Positions 55,620 through 63,439 of a stretch of 64,000 nt of DNA are shown here, piece after piece (position 1 is the first letter of the stretch; every line of letters starts with the position of its first letter). This stretch comes from Stenotrophomonas sp. 364. Its GTDB lineage: Bacteria > Pseudomonadota > Gammaproteobacteria > Xanthomonadales > Xanthomonadaceae. Location of the stretch: positions 1,838,001 through 1,902,000 of the forward strand of contig NZ_CP047135.1 of NCBI RefSeq assembly GCF_009832905.1, written 5' to 3'. The position numbers were made by a program, and so were the translations under genes. The notes below the pieces were generated by a model. That model made no database searches and had not been told where the DNA came from. It saw nothing but the letters and a program-made list of their open reading frames with translations.

Positions 55620-56588
55620 TCAGCCGCCGCTGCGTGCCAGGCTGCGGGCCACCCGTTGCCCGGCATCGCGCAGCTTGTCCTGCAGTTCCGGCGGACCCAG
55701 CACCTCGAATTCCAGATCCATTGCCATCAGCCAGTACACGATGGCGCCCACCGGGTTGGCGCTACAGCGCAGCAGGCAGCGCTGCGCGTCGACGTGTTCC
55801 AGTTGTCCGGCCGTGTCGGGGATCTGTCGGCGCATCGCGGCCAACGGCGCGTGCAGGATGATCCGCGCCGGTTCGCTGGATTGGGCAAGCGACAGCGACT
55901 GGGCCACCCAGGTGCGCAAGTCACCATCGCCCGGGCCCGCACGCGGGCTGAAGTGCGCCCCGACCACCGGTGCGGCGGTGATGCGGTCGATGCGGAAGGT
56001 GCGCCAGTCTTGCCGGGTGGTGCACCAGGCCACCAGATACCAGCGCCGATCGGTATGCACCACGCCTTGCGGTTCCACCCGGCGCTGGCTCGCCTGATCG
56101 TTGCGGTCGGCGTAGGCCAGGTGCAGCTGCAACTGGTCGCGGCAGGCGCCCGCCAGCACGGCCAGCAGTCCGGCATCCACCACCGGGCCGGAAGGACCCA
56201 GCGGCAGGATCGCCGACCCAAGTGCATCCAGCCGCCGGCGCAGACGCGGTGGCATGACCTGTTCCAGCTTGACCAGCGCGGTGATCGCGGTCTGCTCGAT
56301 GCCGCTGACGGTGCCGGTCACGGCGGTGCGCAGGGCCACGGCCGTGGCGAGGGCTTCGTCGTCGTCCAGCAGCAGTGGGGGCAGGGCGCGCCCCGCACGG
56401 AACGCATACCCGCCGGCCACGCCGCTGCTGGCCTGGATCGGGTAGCCCAGCTGGCGCAGGCGGTCGATGTCGCGGCGCAGGGTGCGCGGATGCACCCCGG
56501 TTCGCTCTGCCAAGGCGGTGCCGGGCCAGTGTGGCCGCGATTGCAGCAGGGACAGCAGGCTGAGCAGGCGGGTCGAGGCGGTGAGCAT
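55620..56588 (-). CDS. WYL-domain transcriptional regulator (YafY family)
   Basis: The 322-residue protein has an N-terminal HTH (RLLSLLSLLQSRPHWPGTAL ... VHPRTLRRDIDRLRQLGYPI) and a WYL domain with RRWYLVAWCTTRQDWRTFRI. Such regulators sense small ligands or nucleic acid through the WYL domain. It is divergent from a glutathione transferase gene with a 120-base gap, the common layout when it controls that neighbour. Confidence 0.9.
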   Translation of the reverse strand: MLTASTRLLSLLSLLQSRPHWPGTALAERTGVHPRTLRRDIDRLRQLGYPIQASSGVAGGYAFRAGRALPPLLLDDDEALATAVALRTAVTGTVSGIEQTAITALVKLEQVMPPRLRRRLDALGSAILPLGPSGPVVDAGLLAVLAGACRDQLQLHLAYADRNDQASQRRVEPQGVVHTDRRWYLVAWCTTRQDWRTFRIDRITAAPVVGAHFSPRAGPGDGDLRTWVAQSLSLAQSSEPARIILHAPLAAMRRQIPDTAGQLEHVDAQRCLLRCSANPVGAIVYWLMAMDLEFEVLGPPELQDKLRDAGQRVARSLARSGG

Positions 56589-56708
56589 GGCGGCAGTGTG
56601 CGCGACGATCGCGGACAGAAGGTGTCCTCAATGGTGGCTAGCCTGTGGGTGTGGTGCAAGGCCCGCGCGGCAGCACCGTCCATCCAGTCCAACCACACGG
56701 AGTTCCGC

Positions 56709-57314
56709 ATGTCCCTCGTCTTCTATTGGCACCCCATGTCCAGCGCCACCCCGGTCGCCTGCGCCCTCGCCGAACTGGCCGTGCCCCATGAACGCGTCCG
56801 GATCGACATCCGCACCGGCGAACAGCGCACGGCGCAGTACCTGGCCATCAACCCCAATGGCAAGGTGCCGTGCCTGGTGGTCGATGGCACGCCGTTGTTC
56901 GAGGGCCTGGCCATCCTGCAGTGGCTGGGCGCGCAGCATGGCGTAGCGCAGGGGCTGTGGCCGCAGGACGGTACGCCCGAACGCCTGGAGGCGCTGTCGT
57001 GGACCACTTGGGCCTACGTGACCTATGCCGCGTTGTTGAACCGGCTGTGGCTGGCCACCCGCGACGAGGCGTTGCGCAGCCATGAGCACGCCGCTGCGGC
57101 ACTGGCCGGGGTCAACGAGCTGCTGGATCTGTTGGAGGCGCGGCTGTCAGGGCGTGAATGGATGCTGGGCGAGGCGTACTCGCTGGTCGATCTGGTGGTG
57201 GGGTCGGTGGTGGGCTACGGCGTTTACTTCGGGGCCGACGTCGAGGCGCATCCGCAGGTCAAGCAGTGGTTGGGCCAGCTGCAGGCCCGTCCGGCGATGC
57301 AGGGCGAGGTTTAA
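56709..57314 (+). CDS. Glutathione S-transferase family protein
   Basis: The 201-residue protein has the thioredoxin-fold N-domain (MSLVFYWHPMSSATPVACAL; NPNGKVPCLVVDGTPLFEGL, with the conserved cis-Pro and glutathione Ser/Glu positions) and a helical C-domain ending in AHPQVKQWLGQLQARPAMQ. ATG 56709 matches family N-termini. It is probably controlled by the divergent WYL regulator and is closed by a 36-bp palindrome. Confidence 0.88.
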   Translation: MSLVFYWHPMSSATPVACALAELAVPHERVRIDIRTGEQRTAQYLAINPNGKVPCLVVDGTPLFEGLAILQWLGAQHGVAQGLWPQDGTPERLEALSWTTWAYVTYAALLNRLWLATRDEALRSHEHAAAALAGVNELLDLLEARLSGREWMLGEAYSLVDLVVGSVVGYGVYFGADVEAHPQVKQWLGQLQARPAMQGEV

Positions 57315-57321
57315 GGTTGCC

Positions 57322-57357
57322 GGCACTGCCCGGCCGCGTACGCGGCCGGGCAGTGCC
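57322..57357 (+). terminator. Perfect 36-bp palindrome after the glutathione transferase gene
   Basis: Arms of 17 bases (GGCACTGCCCGGCCGCG and its complement) enclose TA, seven bases after the stop codon. There is no long T run (TTGCATTCG follows), so it may also be a protein site or an mRNA stabiliser. Confidence 0.6.
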
Positions 57358-57458
57358 TTGCATTCGATTGCTGCATGTCGAACATGCTGAGATTTAACTG
57401 GTGCATGTCATCGCCAGCGCCGTATGGTGGCGCTGACTTCCCTGATCGTGCCCCGCCA

Positions 57459-58904
57459 ATGAAACCCTCGCTGTGCGCCTTGCTTCCGACCCTGTTGATG
57501 CTGGCTGCGCCGGCCTTCTCCGCCGAGCAGGCCGACCTGATCATCCGCCAGGCCACGGTGGTCGATGTGGAGCATGCCCGCACGCAGTCCAACCAGAGCG
57601 TGGTGGTGCGCGGCGCCGACATTATCGCTGTTGGCGAGGACAAGACAATCGCGCGGCAGTGGCGGGCGCCGCGCCAGGTCAATGCCAAAGGCCGCTACCT
57701 GATTCCCGGTCTGTGGGACATGCACGTGCATTTCGGCGGCGGCCCGGAGCTGATTGAAGAGAACAAGGCGCTGCTGCCGCTGTACATCGCCCATGGCATC
57801 ACCACCATCCGGGATGCCTCCGGCGATCTCCCCGCGCAGGTGCTGCAATGGCGGGGGCAGATCCGCGACGGCAGCCTGATGGGGCCGCAACTGTTCACCT
57901 CCGGCGCCAAGATCGAAGGAGTGAAGCCGGTCTGGAAGGGCACCATCGAGGTCGGCAACCAGGCTGACCTGGATGCGGCCTTCGTGCGGTTGAAGGAAGA
58001 CAAGGTCGATTTCGTCAAGATCACCGACAGCACGCTGAGCCCGGACCTGTTCCTGGCGGCGGTGCGCGGTGCGCGTGCCAACGGGCTGCGTGCCTCGGGC
58101 CACATTCCGATGGCATTGACCGTGCAGCAGGCAGTGGACGCCGGCATCAGCTCCATCGAGCACCTGGACTATGCGTACAAGGCCGGGGTCAAGAACGAAG
58201 CGGAGATTGCAGCAGCCTTCGCGGACAAGCGCATTGATCGCGCCGAAGCCAATCGGCAGCTGGACGCCGGCTTCGACCGGGACACGGCGATGGCGGCCTA
58301 CCGCGGCTTCGCGGCCAAGGGCGTATACGTCACGCCCACGCTAAATGGCGGGCGCATCCTGGATTTCCTCGACCAGGACGACCATGCCAACGATCCCTAC
58401 CTTGCCTACATCGGGCCGAAGCTGCAGGCGACCTACGCCTGGCGCGTCGAGCGCGCCGCCAAGGCGACGCCGGCGCAGATCGAGGCGCGTCATCGCGAGT
58501 ATCACCAGGTAGCCGCGGTGCTGCCGATGCTGCAGCAGGCCGGGGTCACGATCATGGCCGGCACCGATGCCGGCTTCCTCAACTCGTTCAACTATCCCGG
58601 TATCGGCCTGCACGACGAACTGAGCCTGTTCGTCAAGGAAGGCCTGACCCCTGCGCAGGCACTGTCGGCGGCAACGCGGGCAGGGCCGTCGTGGTTCGGG
58701 GCGCTGGATCGCTATGGCGGCATCGCGGCGGGCAAGGCCGCCGACATGGTCCTGCTGGACGCCAACCCGCTGCAGGACATCACCGCCACCCGGCGCATCG
58801 ACACCGTGCTGCTGCGTGGCCAGGTGTACGACCGCAAGGCACTGGATGGGCTGCTGGAACAGACCCGTGCCAAGGTGGCGGCGTGGCAGGCCGCAGCGAA
58901 GTGA
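57459..58904 (+). CDS. Exported amidohydrolase-family enzyme
   Basis: The 481-residue protein has a signal peptide (MKPSLCALLPTLLMLAAPAF) and a two-metal amidohydrolase core: WDMHVHFGGG, the bridging Lys in DFVKITDS, metal His in RASGHIP and SIEHLDY, and the catalytic Asp in MAGTDAGF. This matches imidazolonepropionase- or prolidase-like periplasmic amidohydrolases; the substrate is not evident. ATG 57459 is chosen because the signal peptide begins there. Confidence 0.88.
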   Translation: MKPSLCALLPTLLMLAAPAFSAEQADLIIRQATVVDVEHARTQSNQSVVVRGADIIAVGEDKTIARQWRAPRQVNAKGRYLIPGLWDMHVHFGGGPELIEENKALLPLYIAHGITTIRDASGDLPAQVLQWRGQIRDGSLMGPQLFTSGAKIEGVKPVWKGTIEVGNQADLDAAFVRLKEDKVDFVKITDSTLSPDLFLAAVRGARANGLRASGHIPMALTVQQAVDAGISSIEHLDYAYKAGVKNEAEIAAAFADKRIDRAEANRQLDAGFDRDTAMAAYRGFAAKGVYVTPTLNGGRILDFLDQDDHANDPYLAYIGPKLQATYAWRVERAAKATPAQIEARHREYHQVAAVLPMLQQAGVTIMAGTDAGFLNSFNYPGIGLHDELSLFVKEGLTPAQALSAATRAGPSWFGALDRYGGIAAGKAADMVLLDANPLQDITATRRIDTVLLRGQVYDRKALDGLLEQTRAKVAAWQAAAK

Positions 58905-58961
58905 GTGCGTCGTTCCGGCAGTGAGCGGCCGGGGCGGCGTGACGTTGCAGCGCGCCGTGCA

Positions 58962-59549
58962 TCAGCGCGCGGCGATGGCGCGGCCCAGTGCCGCGCTGGC
59001 CTCCAGGTGCGCGTCCGGCGCGGAGGTGTCAACTTCCAGCAGCAACGTGGACGACACCACCGGTGCGCCGCAGTAGTCGAAGATGCCGGTGTCGATCTGG
59101 GTCTTCATGGCGGTCTCGTACCCGCGTTTGGTCCACGTGCGCTGGTCTGCGCCGCCGAGGCCGACCAGATGCACCTGCAGGCGTGAGAGCTTCTTCTGCA
59201 CGCGGCCGCTGCTGTCGTCGTAGGCCCAGCCGTTGGAAAAGACCCGGTCGATCCAGCCCTTGAGCTGGGCAGGCATCGCCCACCAATACACCGGAAACAC
59301 CAACACCAGCGTGTCGGCACGGTCCAGTCGGGCCTGCTCGGCCAACACGTCGGTGGGGAACGGCTGCCGCCGCTGGTGGCCGTCCAGGTCGGCCCGGGTG
59401 AAGCGCGGGTCGAAGCCTTCGCTGGCCAGGTCGGCCATTTCGACGGTCGCGGTGGGGTGGGCGCTGGTGATCCCGTCGCGGATGTGAGCGGCCACGGCGT
59501 GGGTGAGGGAATCCGGGCTGGGATGCGACGTGACGATCAGGGTGTGCAT
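58962..59549 (-). CDS. NAD(P)H:quinone oxidoreductase, flavodoxin fold (MdaB/NQO1 type)
   Basis: The 195-residue FMN/FAD enzyme starts MHTLIVTSHPSPDSLTHAVA, the flavin phosphate loop of this family, and has LVLVFPVYWWAMPAQLKGWI (about 79-98). It reduces quinones by two electrons. It is divergent from a TetR gene, and a shared control region with two GTAAGTTAC sites lies between, so induction by a quinone or drug is likely. Confidence 0.9.
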   Translation of the reverse strand: MHTLIVTSHPSPDSLTHAVAAHIRDGITSAHPTATVEMADLASEGFDPRFTRADLDGHQRRQPFPTDVLAEQARLDRADTLVLVFPVYWWAMPAQLKGWIDRVFSNGWAYDDSSGRVQKKLSRLQVHLVGLGGADQRTWTKRGYETAMKTQIDTGIFDYCGAPVVSSTLLLEVDTSAPDAHLEASAALGRAIAAR

Positions 59550-59569
59550 GGGGGAATCCTGCTGACGGG

Positions 59570-59620
59570 GGAGGGTGTATACTTTTGGTAAGTTACATCC
59601 AGTAAGTTACGATTGGTATA
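59570..59620. promoter_or_regulatory. Divergent control region with two GTAAGTTAC operator sites
   Basis: GTAAGTTAC, a palindrome with a central G, occurs at 59588-59596 and 59602-59610. On the minus strand TTACTG, 17 bases and GTATAC form a promoter for the oxidoreductase, with both sites inside it. Toward the TetR gene, TATATA lies just before the ATG. Confidence 0.65.
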
Positions 59621-59625
59621 TAGTC

Positions 59626-60234
59626 ATGTCAAGCCGCCTGCCTGAACCTCCGGATGCCGCACCCCGCCGTCGGCTGAGCCGCGCCGACCGCCAGCAGCAA
59701 CTGCTGACCGAGGCGTGGCGACTGGTGCGCGAGGAGGGCACCGATGCGCTGACGCTGGGGCGGCTGGCCGAGCGCGCCGGCGTGACCAAGCCGGTGGTGT
59801 ACGACCATTTCGGCACCCGCGCCGGATTGCTCGCCGCCCTGTACCGCGATTTCGACGCGCGCCAGGACGTGGTGCTGCAGACGGCACTGGCTGCCGCCGG
59901 CCCGACCCTGCAGGAAAAAGCCAAGGTGATCGCGCAGGCCTACGTGGCGTGCGTGCAGACCCAGGGACGCGAAATTCCCGATGTGGTGGCGGCGTTGGCG
60001 GGCTCGCCGGAGCTGGCGCGCGTCAAGCGCGAGTACGAGACGGTGTTCCTCGAGCAGTGCCGCGCGCTGCTCGCGCCGTTCGCGCGTGATCAGTCGCTGC
60101 CGTCGGTTGGGTTGTGGGGAATGCTGGGCGCGGCGGAAGGGTTGTCGTATGCCGCCGTGAACGGCGACATCACCGCGGCGCAGGCGCAGCGTGAGTTGGC
60201 CGAGACGATCGTGTGGATGGTGACGCGCGCCTGA
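59626..60234 (+). CDS. TetR-family repressor
   Basis: The 202-residue protein has an N-terminal HTH (about 18-65, LTEAWRLVREEGTDALTLGR ... GVTKPVVYDHFGTRAGLLAA) and a helical ligand domain. ATG 59626 avoids an extension that would cover the operator. It is divergent from the quinone reductase and probably represses both genes through the GTAAGTTAC sites. Confidence 0.9.
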   Translation: MSSRLPEPPDAAPRRRLSRADRQQQLLTEAWRLVREEGTDALTLGRLAERAGVTKPVVYDHFGTRAGLLAALYRDFDARQDVVLQTALAAAGPTLQEKAKVIAQAYVACVQTQGREIPDVVAALAGSPELARVKREYETVFLEQCRALLAPFARDQSLPSVGLWGMLGAAEGLSYAAVNGDITAAQAQRELAETIVWMVTRA

Positions 60235-60509
60235 GCGCAGGGTTGCGACAAGGCGTGGCAGCGCGCGTTGCTTATGACGAATGCGTGTCTGCATATGCCA
60301 CGCGGCGCAGCGGCGACACCGAAAAGGCGTGCGTAGTTCCCTGCTGCCTGTGTCATCGCGATGTCAGTCCCAGGCGACGTCATGAATTGTTTAGTGACAT
60401 GCGGGCGGCGTCTACGCGCCATGCCCAACTTCGCACGCGTTGCTAACCCGCGCACGCCTACGGTGCAGTCACCGGCATCATTTCGTTGCCGAACACCGGA
60501 GATGCACAG

Positions 60510-60698
60510 ATGGGTACCAACCAGAACCCGCAGCAGAACCAACAGAACCAGCAGGACAAGAACCAGCCGGGTCAGCAGGGCCAGCAACAGCAGCAGCGTG
60601 ATCCGCAGCGCCAGGGCCAGCAGCAACAGCAGGACCAGGATCAGGACCAGAAGCGCGAGCGCGCCGGTCAGCAGGGCGGGCAGGACGAAGAAGAATAA
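60510..60698 (+). CDS. Glutamine-rich low-complexity protein, 62 residues
   Basis: The protein is 28/62 Gln, the rest mostly Asn, Asp, Gly, Arg, Lys and Glu, with no aromatic and almost no hydrophobic residues. It must be disordered and very soluble. A CCGGAG site lies eight bases before the ATG, and a strong hairpin follows, so it looks like a real single-gene unit. No family is recognised. The 60235-60509 gap upstream shows no other gene. Confidence 0.6.
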   Translation: MGTNQNPQQNQQNQQDKNQPGQQGQQQQQRDPQRQGQQQQQDQDQDQKRERAGQQGGQDEEE

Positions 60699-60721
60699 GT
60701 CGGCTGCCGGTTGAACACTGC

Positions 60722-60757
60722 GCAGCGGCCCGGCCGGTTGGTCGGGCCGCTGCATTT
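60722..60757 (+). terminator. Terminator after the Gln-rich gene
   Basis: GCAGCGGCCCG and CGGGCCGCTGC form an 11-bp stem with a 10-base loop followed by ATTTTC. Confidence 0.75.
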
Positions 60758-60800
60758 TCAGAAGACGGAAACGGATACAGACCGTCACATTGATCTATGT

Positions 60801-60819
60801 GATAAGCATTCGCATTTGG
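60801..60819. promoter_or_regulatory. Fur-box-like site before the esterase gene
   Basis: GATAAGCATTCGCATTTGG matches 11 of 19 bases of the Fur consensus, in the GATAA...CATT form often seen at siderophore genes of this group. A weak -10 (TAGACT) follows at 60822. Confidence 0.5.
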
Positions 60820-60883
60820 GGTAGACTGCGTTGTCTCCATGTGAAGAGGGCGGCGTAGCCAAGGCTGCCGCCCCTGAGTGCCC

Positions 60884-61888
60884 ATGACGTTGTCTTTTGC
60901 GGCCCGCCGCTTCTACGCCTTGCTGCCCGTTGCCGGTCTGATGGTGGGCATGGCCTGCACGCTGCCCAGCGCATCGGCACAGCAGCGCAACCCGCAGCAG
61001 CGGGTGAGCAACACCATCTTCGAGCAGAAGGCCGAAAGCTATCGCTTCGAGCGCTTCACCCTGGACAGCCCGGATGGCCAGCGCCGCTGGCAGGTCAACG
61101 TAGGCATCCCGCTGCGCGCCGGCAACGCGCCTGCACCGGTGCTGTACATGCTCGACGGCAACGCCGCCGCCATGGTGATGGACCAGCCGCTGCTGGCCGA
61201 GCTGGCCGCGCGCACGGCCGCGCCGGTGCTGGTGTTCATCGGCTACGACAACGACCTGCGCATCGATTCGCCCGCGCGCACCACCGACTACACCGCCTGG
61301 ATCGACCGCGCCGACGATGAAGGTGGGCAGCCGACCGTAGTGGGCGGCGGTGCGTTTGCATTCCAGGACCTGATCGAACGGCGGATCAAGCCGGAAGTGG
61401 AGAAGCGCGCCACCATCGACCGCCAGCAGCAGGCGCTGTGGGGCCACTCGCTGGGCGGCCTGTTCGTGCTGAGCACGCTCTACACCCGGCCGGCGGCATT
61501 CCAGTACTACCTGGCCGCCAGCCCCTCGTTGTGGTGGAGCCAGGGTGCGCCGCTGGGCGACATGGAGCGCCAGTTCCTGGACAACCAGCATGGCCAGAAG
61601 GCCCGCGTGTGGCTGATGCTCGGGGGTGCCGAACGCGTTGGTGACCGCGGCAAGCGCGACATGAGCAATCCGCGCGTGGTCGCGCATCTGCGGCGCATCG
61701 GTGGTGCCACCCCGGACGCGGCGATGCAGCTCTCCCGGCGCCTGGCCAACGTGCCCGGCCTGGAGGTGCAGTACCGCGAATTCGATGGTCTGGGCCACGG
61801 CCCGATGCTGCCGGCCTCGCTGCAGGCGGCGCTCAGTGTGCTGTACGGCGTTGAAGACCGCAGCCGCACCGCGCCGACGCAACCCTGA
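60884..61888 (+). CDS. Exported alpha/beta hydrolase, siderophore-esterase-like
   Basis: The 334-residue protein has a signal peptide (MTLSFAARRFYALLPVAGLM, cleavage near ASA-Q). It matches the IroE/BesA-like esterase group: VLYMLDGNAAAMV for the oxyanion region, nucleophile Ser in LWGHSLGGLFVLS, and the catalytic His in FDGLGHGPMLP. IroE-type enzymes cut ferric enterobactin-like siderophores. ATG 60884 is preferred over GTG 60878. The Fur-like site and the haem/iron genes downstream support an iron role. Confidence 0.82.
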   Translation: MTLSFAARRFYALLPVAGLMVGMACTLPSASAQQRNPQQRVSNTIFEQKAESYRFERFTLDSPDGQRRWQVNVGIPLRAGNAPAPVLYMLDGNAAAMVMDQPLLAELAARTAAPVLVFIGYDNDLRIDSPARTTDYTAWIDRADDEGGQPTVVGGGAFAFQDLIERRIKPEVEKRATIDRQQQALWGHSLGGLFVLSTLYTRPAAFQYYLAASPSLWWSQGAPLGDMERQFLDNQHGQKARVWLMLGGAERVGDRGKRDMSNPRVVAHLRRIGGATPDAAMQLSRRLANVPGLEVQYREFDGLGHGPMLPASLQAALSVLYGVEDRSRTAPTQP

Positions 61889-62016
61889 CCTTTTCCGTGA
61901 CCTGCACGGCTTGGCCGTGCACCCCCGCTACCCAGGCTTTCCGTGCGCCTTTGCACCGGCCCAGGCAACCAATGAACCGCCGCGCGCTGCGCGGCACCCC
62001 GTGCAAGGAGCCTGTC

Positions 62017-63393
62017 ATGTCATTCCGTTCTTCCCTCCGTCTCACCACCCTGGCCGCCGGCCTGCTGCTGGCCGTCGTCGGCAACGCGCAGCCCGTGTTC
62101 GACCAGCCCGCCAGTGTGTTCAAGGGCGAGGTTGTCTCGCGCGGTGAGAACGTCGTGCCGGGCAGCAGTGCCGAAGTGATCGGCCGCGGCTTCGTGCCGG
62201 GCCAGCAGGTCAGCCTGCTGCGCGGCGACACCGTGCTCAACGGGCAGCCGCTGACCGTGGATGCCGAAGGCAGCTTCAAGACCCAGCTGCAGATTCCCGC
62301 CGACGCAGTGCCGGGTACCCACCCGGTAGTGGTGCGCGCCAGCCAGCCGGCTGCAGCGACCGTGCTCAAGCTGCGCGTGTCGCCGCAGCTGCCGCTGTCC
62401 GGGCAGGAGCAGTTCACCACCCAATCCAACAAGCTGGTGCAGGGGCTGTACCAGTCGGCGTACAGCCCGGCCAGCAACGCGGTCTTCGTGACCTCGGCCG
62501 TGGGGCGCCCGCCGGTGACCCAGTCGCAGCTGCTGAAGGTGGACCCGAAGACGCTCAACGTGGTCAAGGCGATCACCCCGGCCCAGGTGCCCGACGCCAA
62601 GGGCGGCAGCGTGTTTGCCGTGTACGGCGTGGGCGTGGACGACGCCAATGGCACCGTGTGGGTGACCAACACCCGCCAGGACAGCGTTGCGGTCTACCGC
62701 CAGTCGGATCTCTCGCTGGTGCATCAGTTCCCGGTCGGCACGGTGCCGCACGCGCGCGACGTGGTGGTGGATGCCAAGCACGGCAAGGTGTTCGCGTCGG
62801 CGACCGGTGAAGACCATCTGTCGGTGTTCGATGCAAAGACCTTCAAGGCGCTGGCGCCGATCACCCTGGCGTCGGGTGTGGACGATGAGAAGTTCGTTCC
62901 GATGAGCCTGGTGCTGGACGAAGCCAGCGGCAAGCTGTTCACCGTCAGCATCGGCACGCCCGAAGCGGCGGTGATCGACGTGGCCAGCGGCAAGGTCGAC
63001 AAGGTGATCGACCTGGGCAATTCGATCAGCGCCTCCGGCGTGGCCTACGACGCGCAGCAGAACCGGCTGTACGTGGCCTCGCAGGGCACCGACAACCTGC
63101 TGATCGTGGATGTCGCCAGCGGCAAGGTGCTGCACGACGTCGCGGTGGGTGCCGGCGCGCTGAACGTTGCCTTCGATCCGAAGGCGGGCCTGGCCTACGT
63201 GACCAACCGCGGTGCCGGTACCGTGACTGTGGTGGACCGCAGTGGCAGGGTGGTCGGCAACCTGGACGGCGGCACCTTCCCCAACCACGTGCGTGCCGAC
63301 GGCAAGGGCAACGTGTTCGCGGTGAACAAGTCGCGCGGCACCGACGATGCCAAGGGCGACCGCATCACCCGCATCGCGCTGCGCCAGCGTTGA
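62017..63393 (+). CDS. YncE-like exported beta-propeller protein
   Basis: The 458-residue protein has a signal peptide (about residues 1-23), an N-terminal Ig-like domain (about 24-115, with VIGRGFVPGQQVSLLRGDTV) and a seven-bladed propeller of the YncE/surface-antigen type with repeated blades such as NRLYVASQGTDNLLIVDVAS. AAGGAG lies seven bases before ATG 62017. E. coli YncE is repressed by Fur, and here it lies between an esterase and a haem-binding gene. Its function is unknown. Confidence 0.8.
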   Translation: MSFRSSLRLTTLAAGLLLAVVGNAQPVFDQPASVFKGEVVSRGENVVPGSSAEVIGRGFVPGQQVSLLRGDTVLNGQPLTVDAEGSFKTQLQIPADAVPGTHPVVVRASQPAAATVLKLRVSPQLPLSGQEQFTTQSNKLVQGLYQSAYSPASNAVFVTSAVGRPPVTQSQLLKVDPKTLNVVKAITPAQVPDAKGGSVFAVYGVGVDDANGTVWVTNTRQDSVAVYRQSDLSLVHQFPVGTVPHARDVVVDAKHGKVFASATGEDHLSVFDAKTFKALAPITLASGVDDEKFVPMSLVLDEASGKLFTVSIGTPEAAVIDVASGKVDKVIDLGNSISASGVAYDAQQNRLYVASQGTDNLLIVDVASGKVLHDVAVGAGALNVAFDPKAGLAYVTNRGAGTVTVVDRSGRVVGNLDGGTFPNHVRADGKGNVFAVNKSRGTDDAKGDRITRIALRQR

Positions 63394-63439
63394 GTCAACG
63401 GGCAGGGCGGTCATCGGCCGCCCTGTCGAAGGAGTCATG

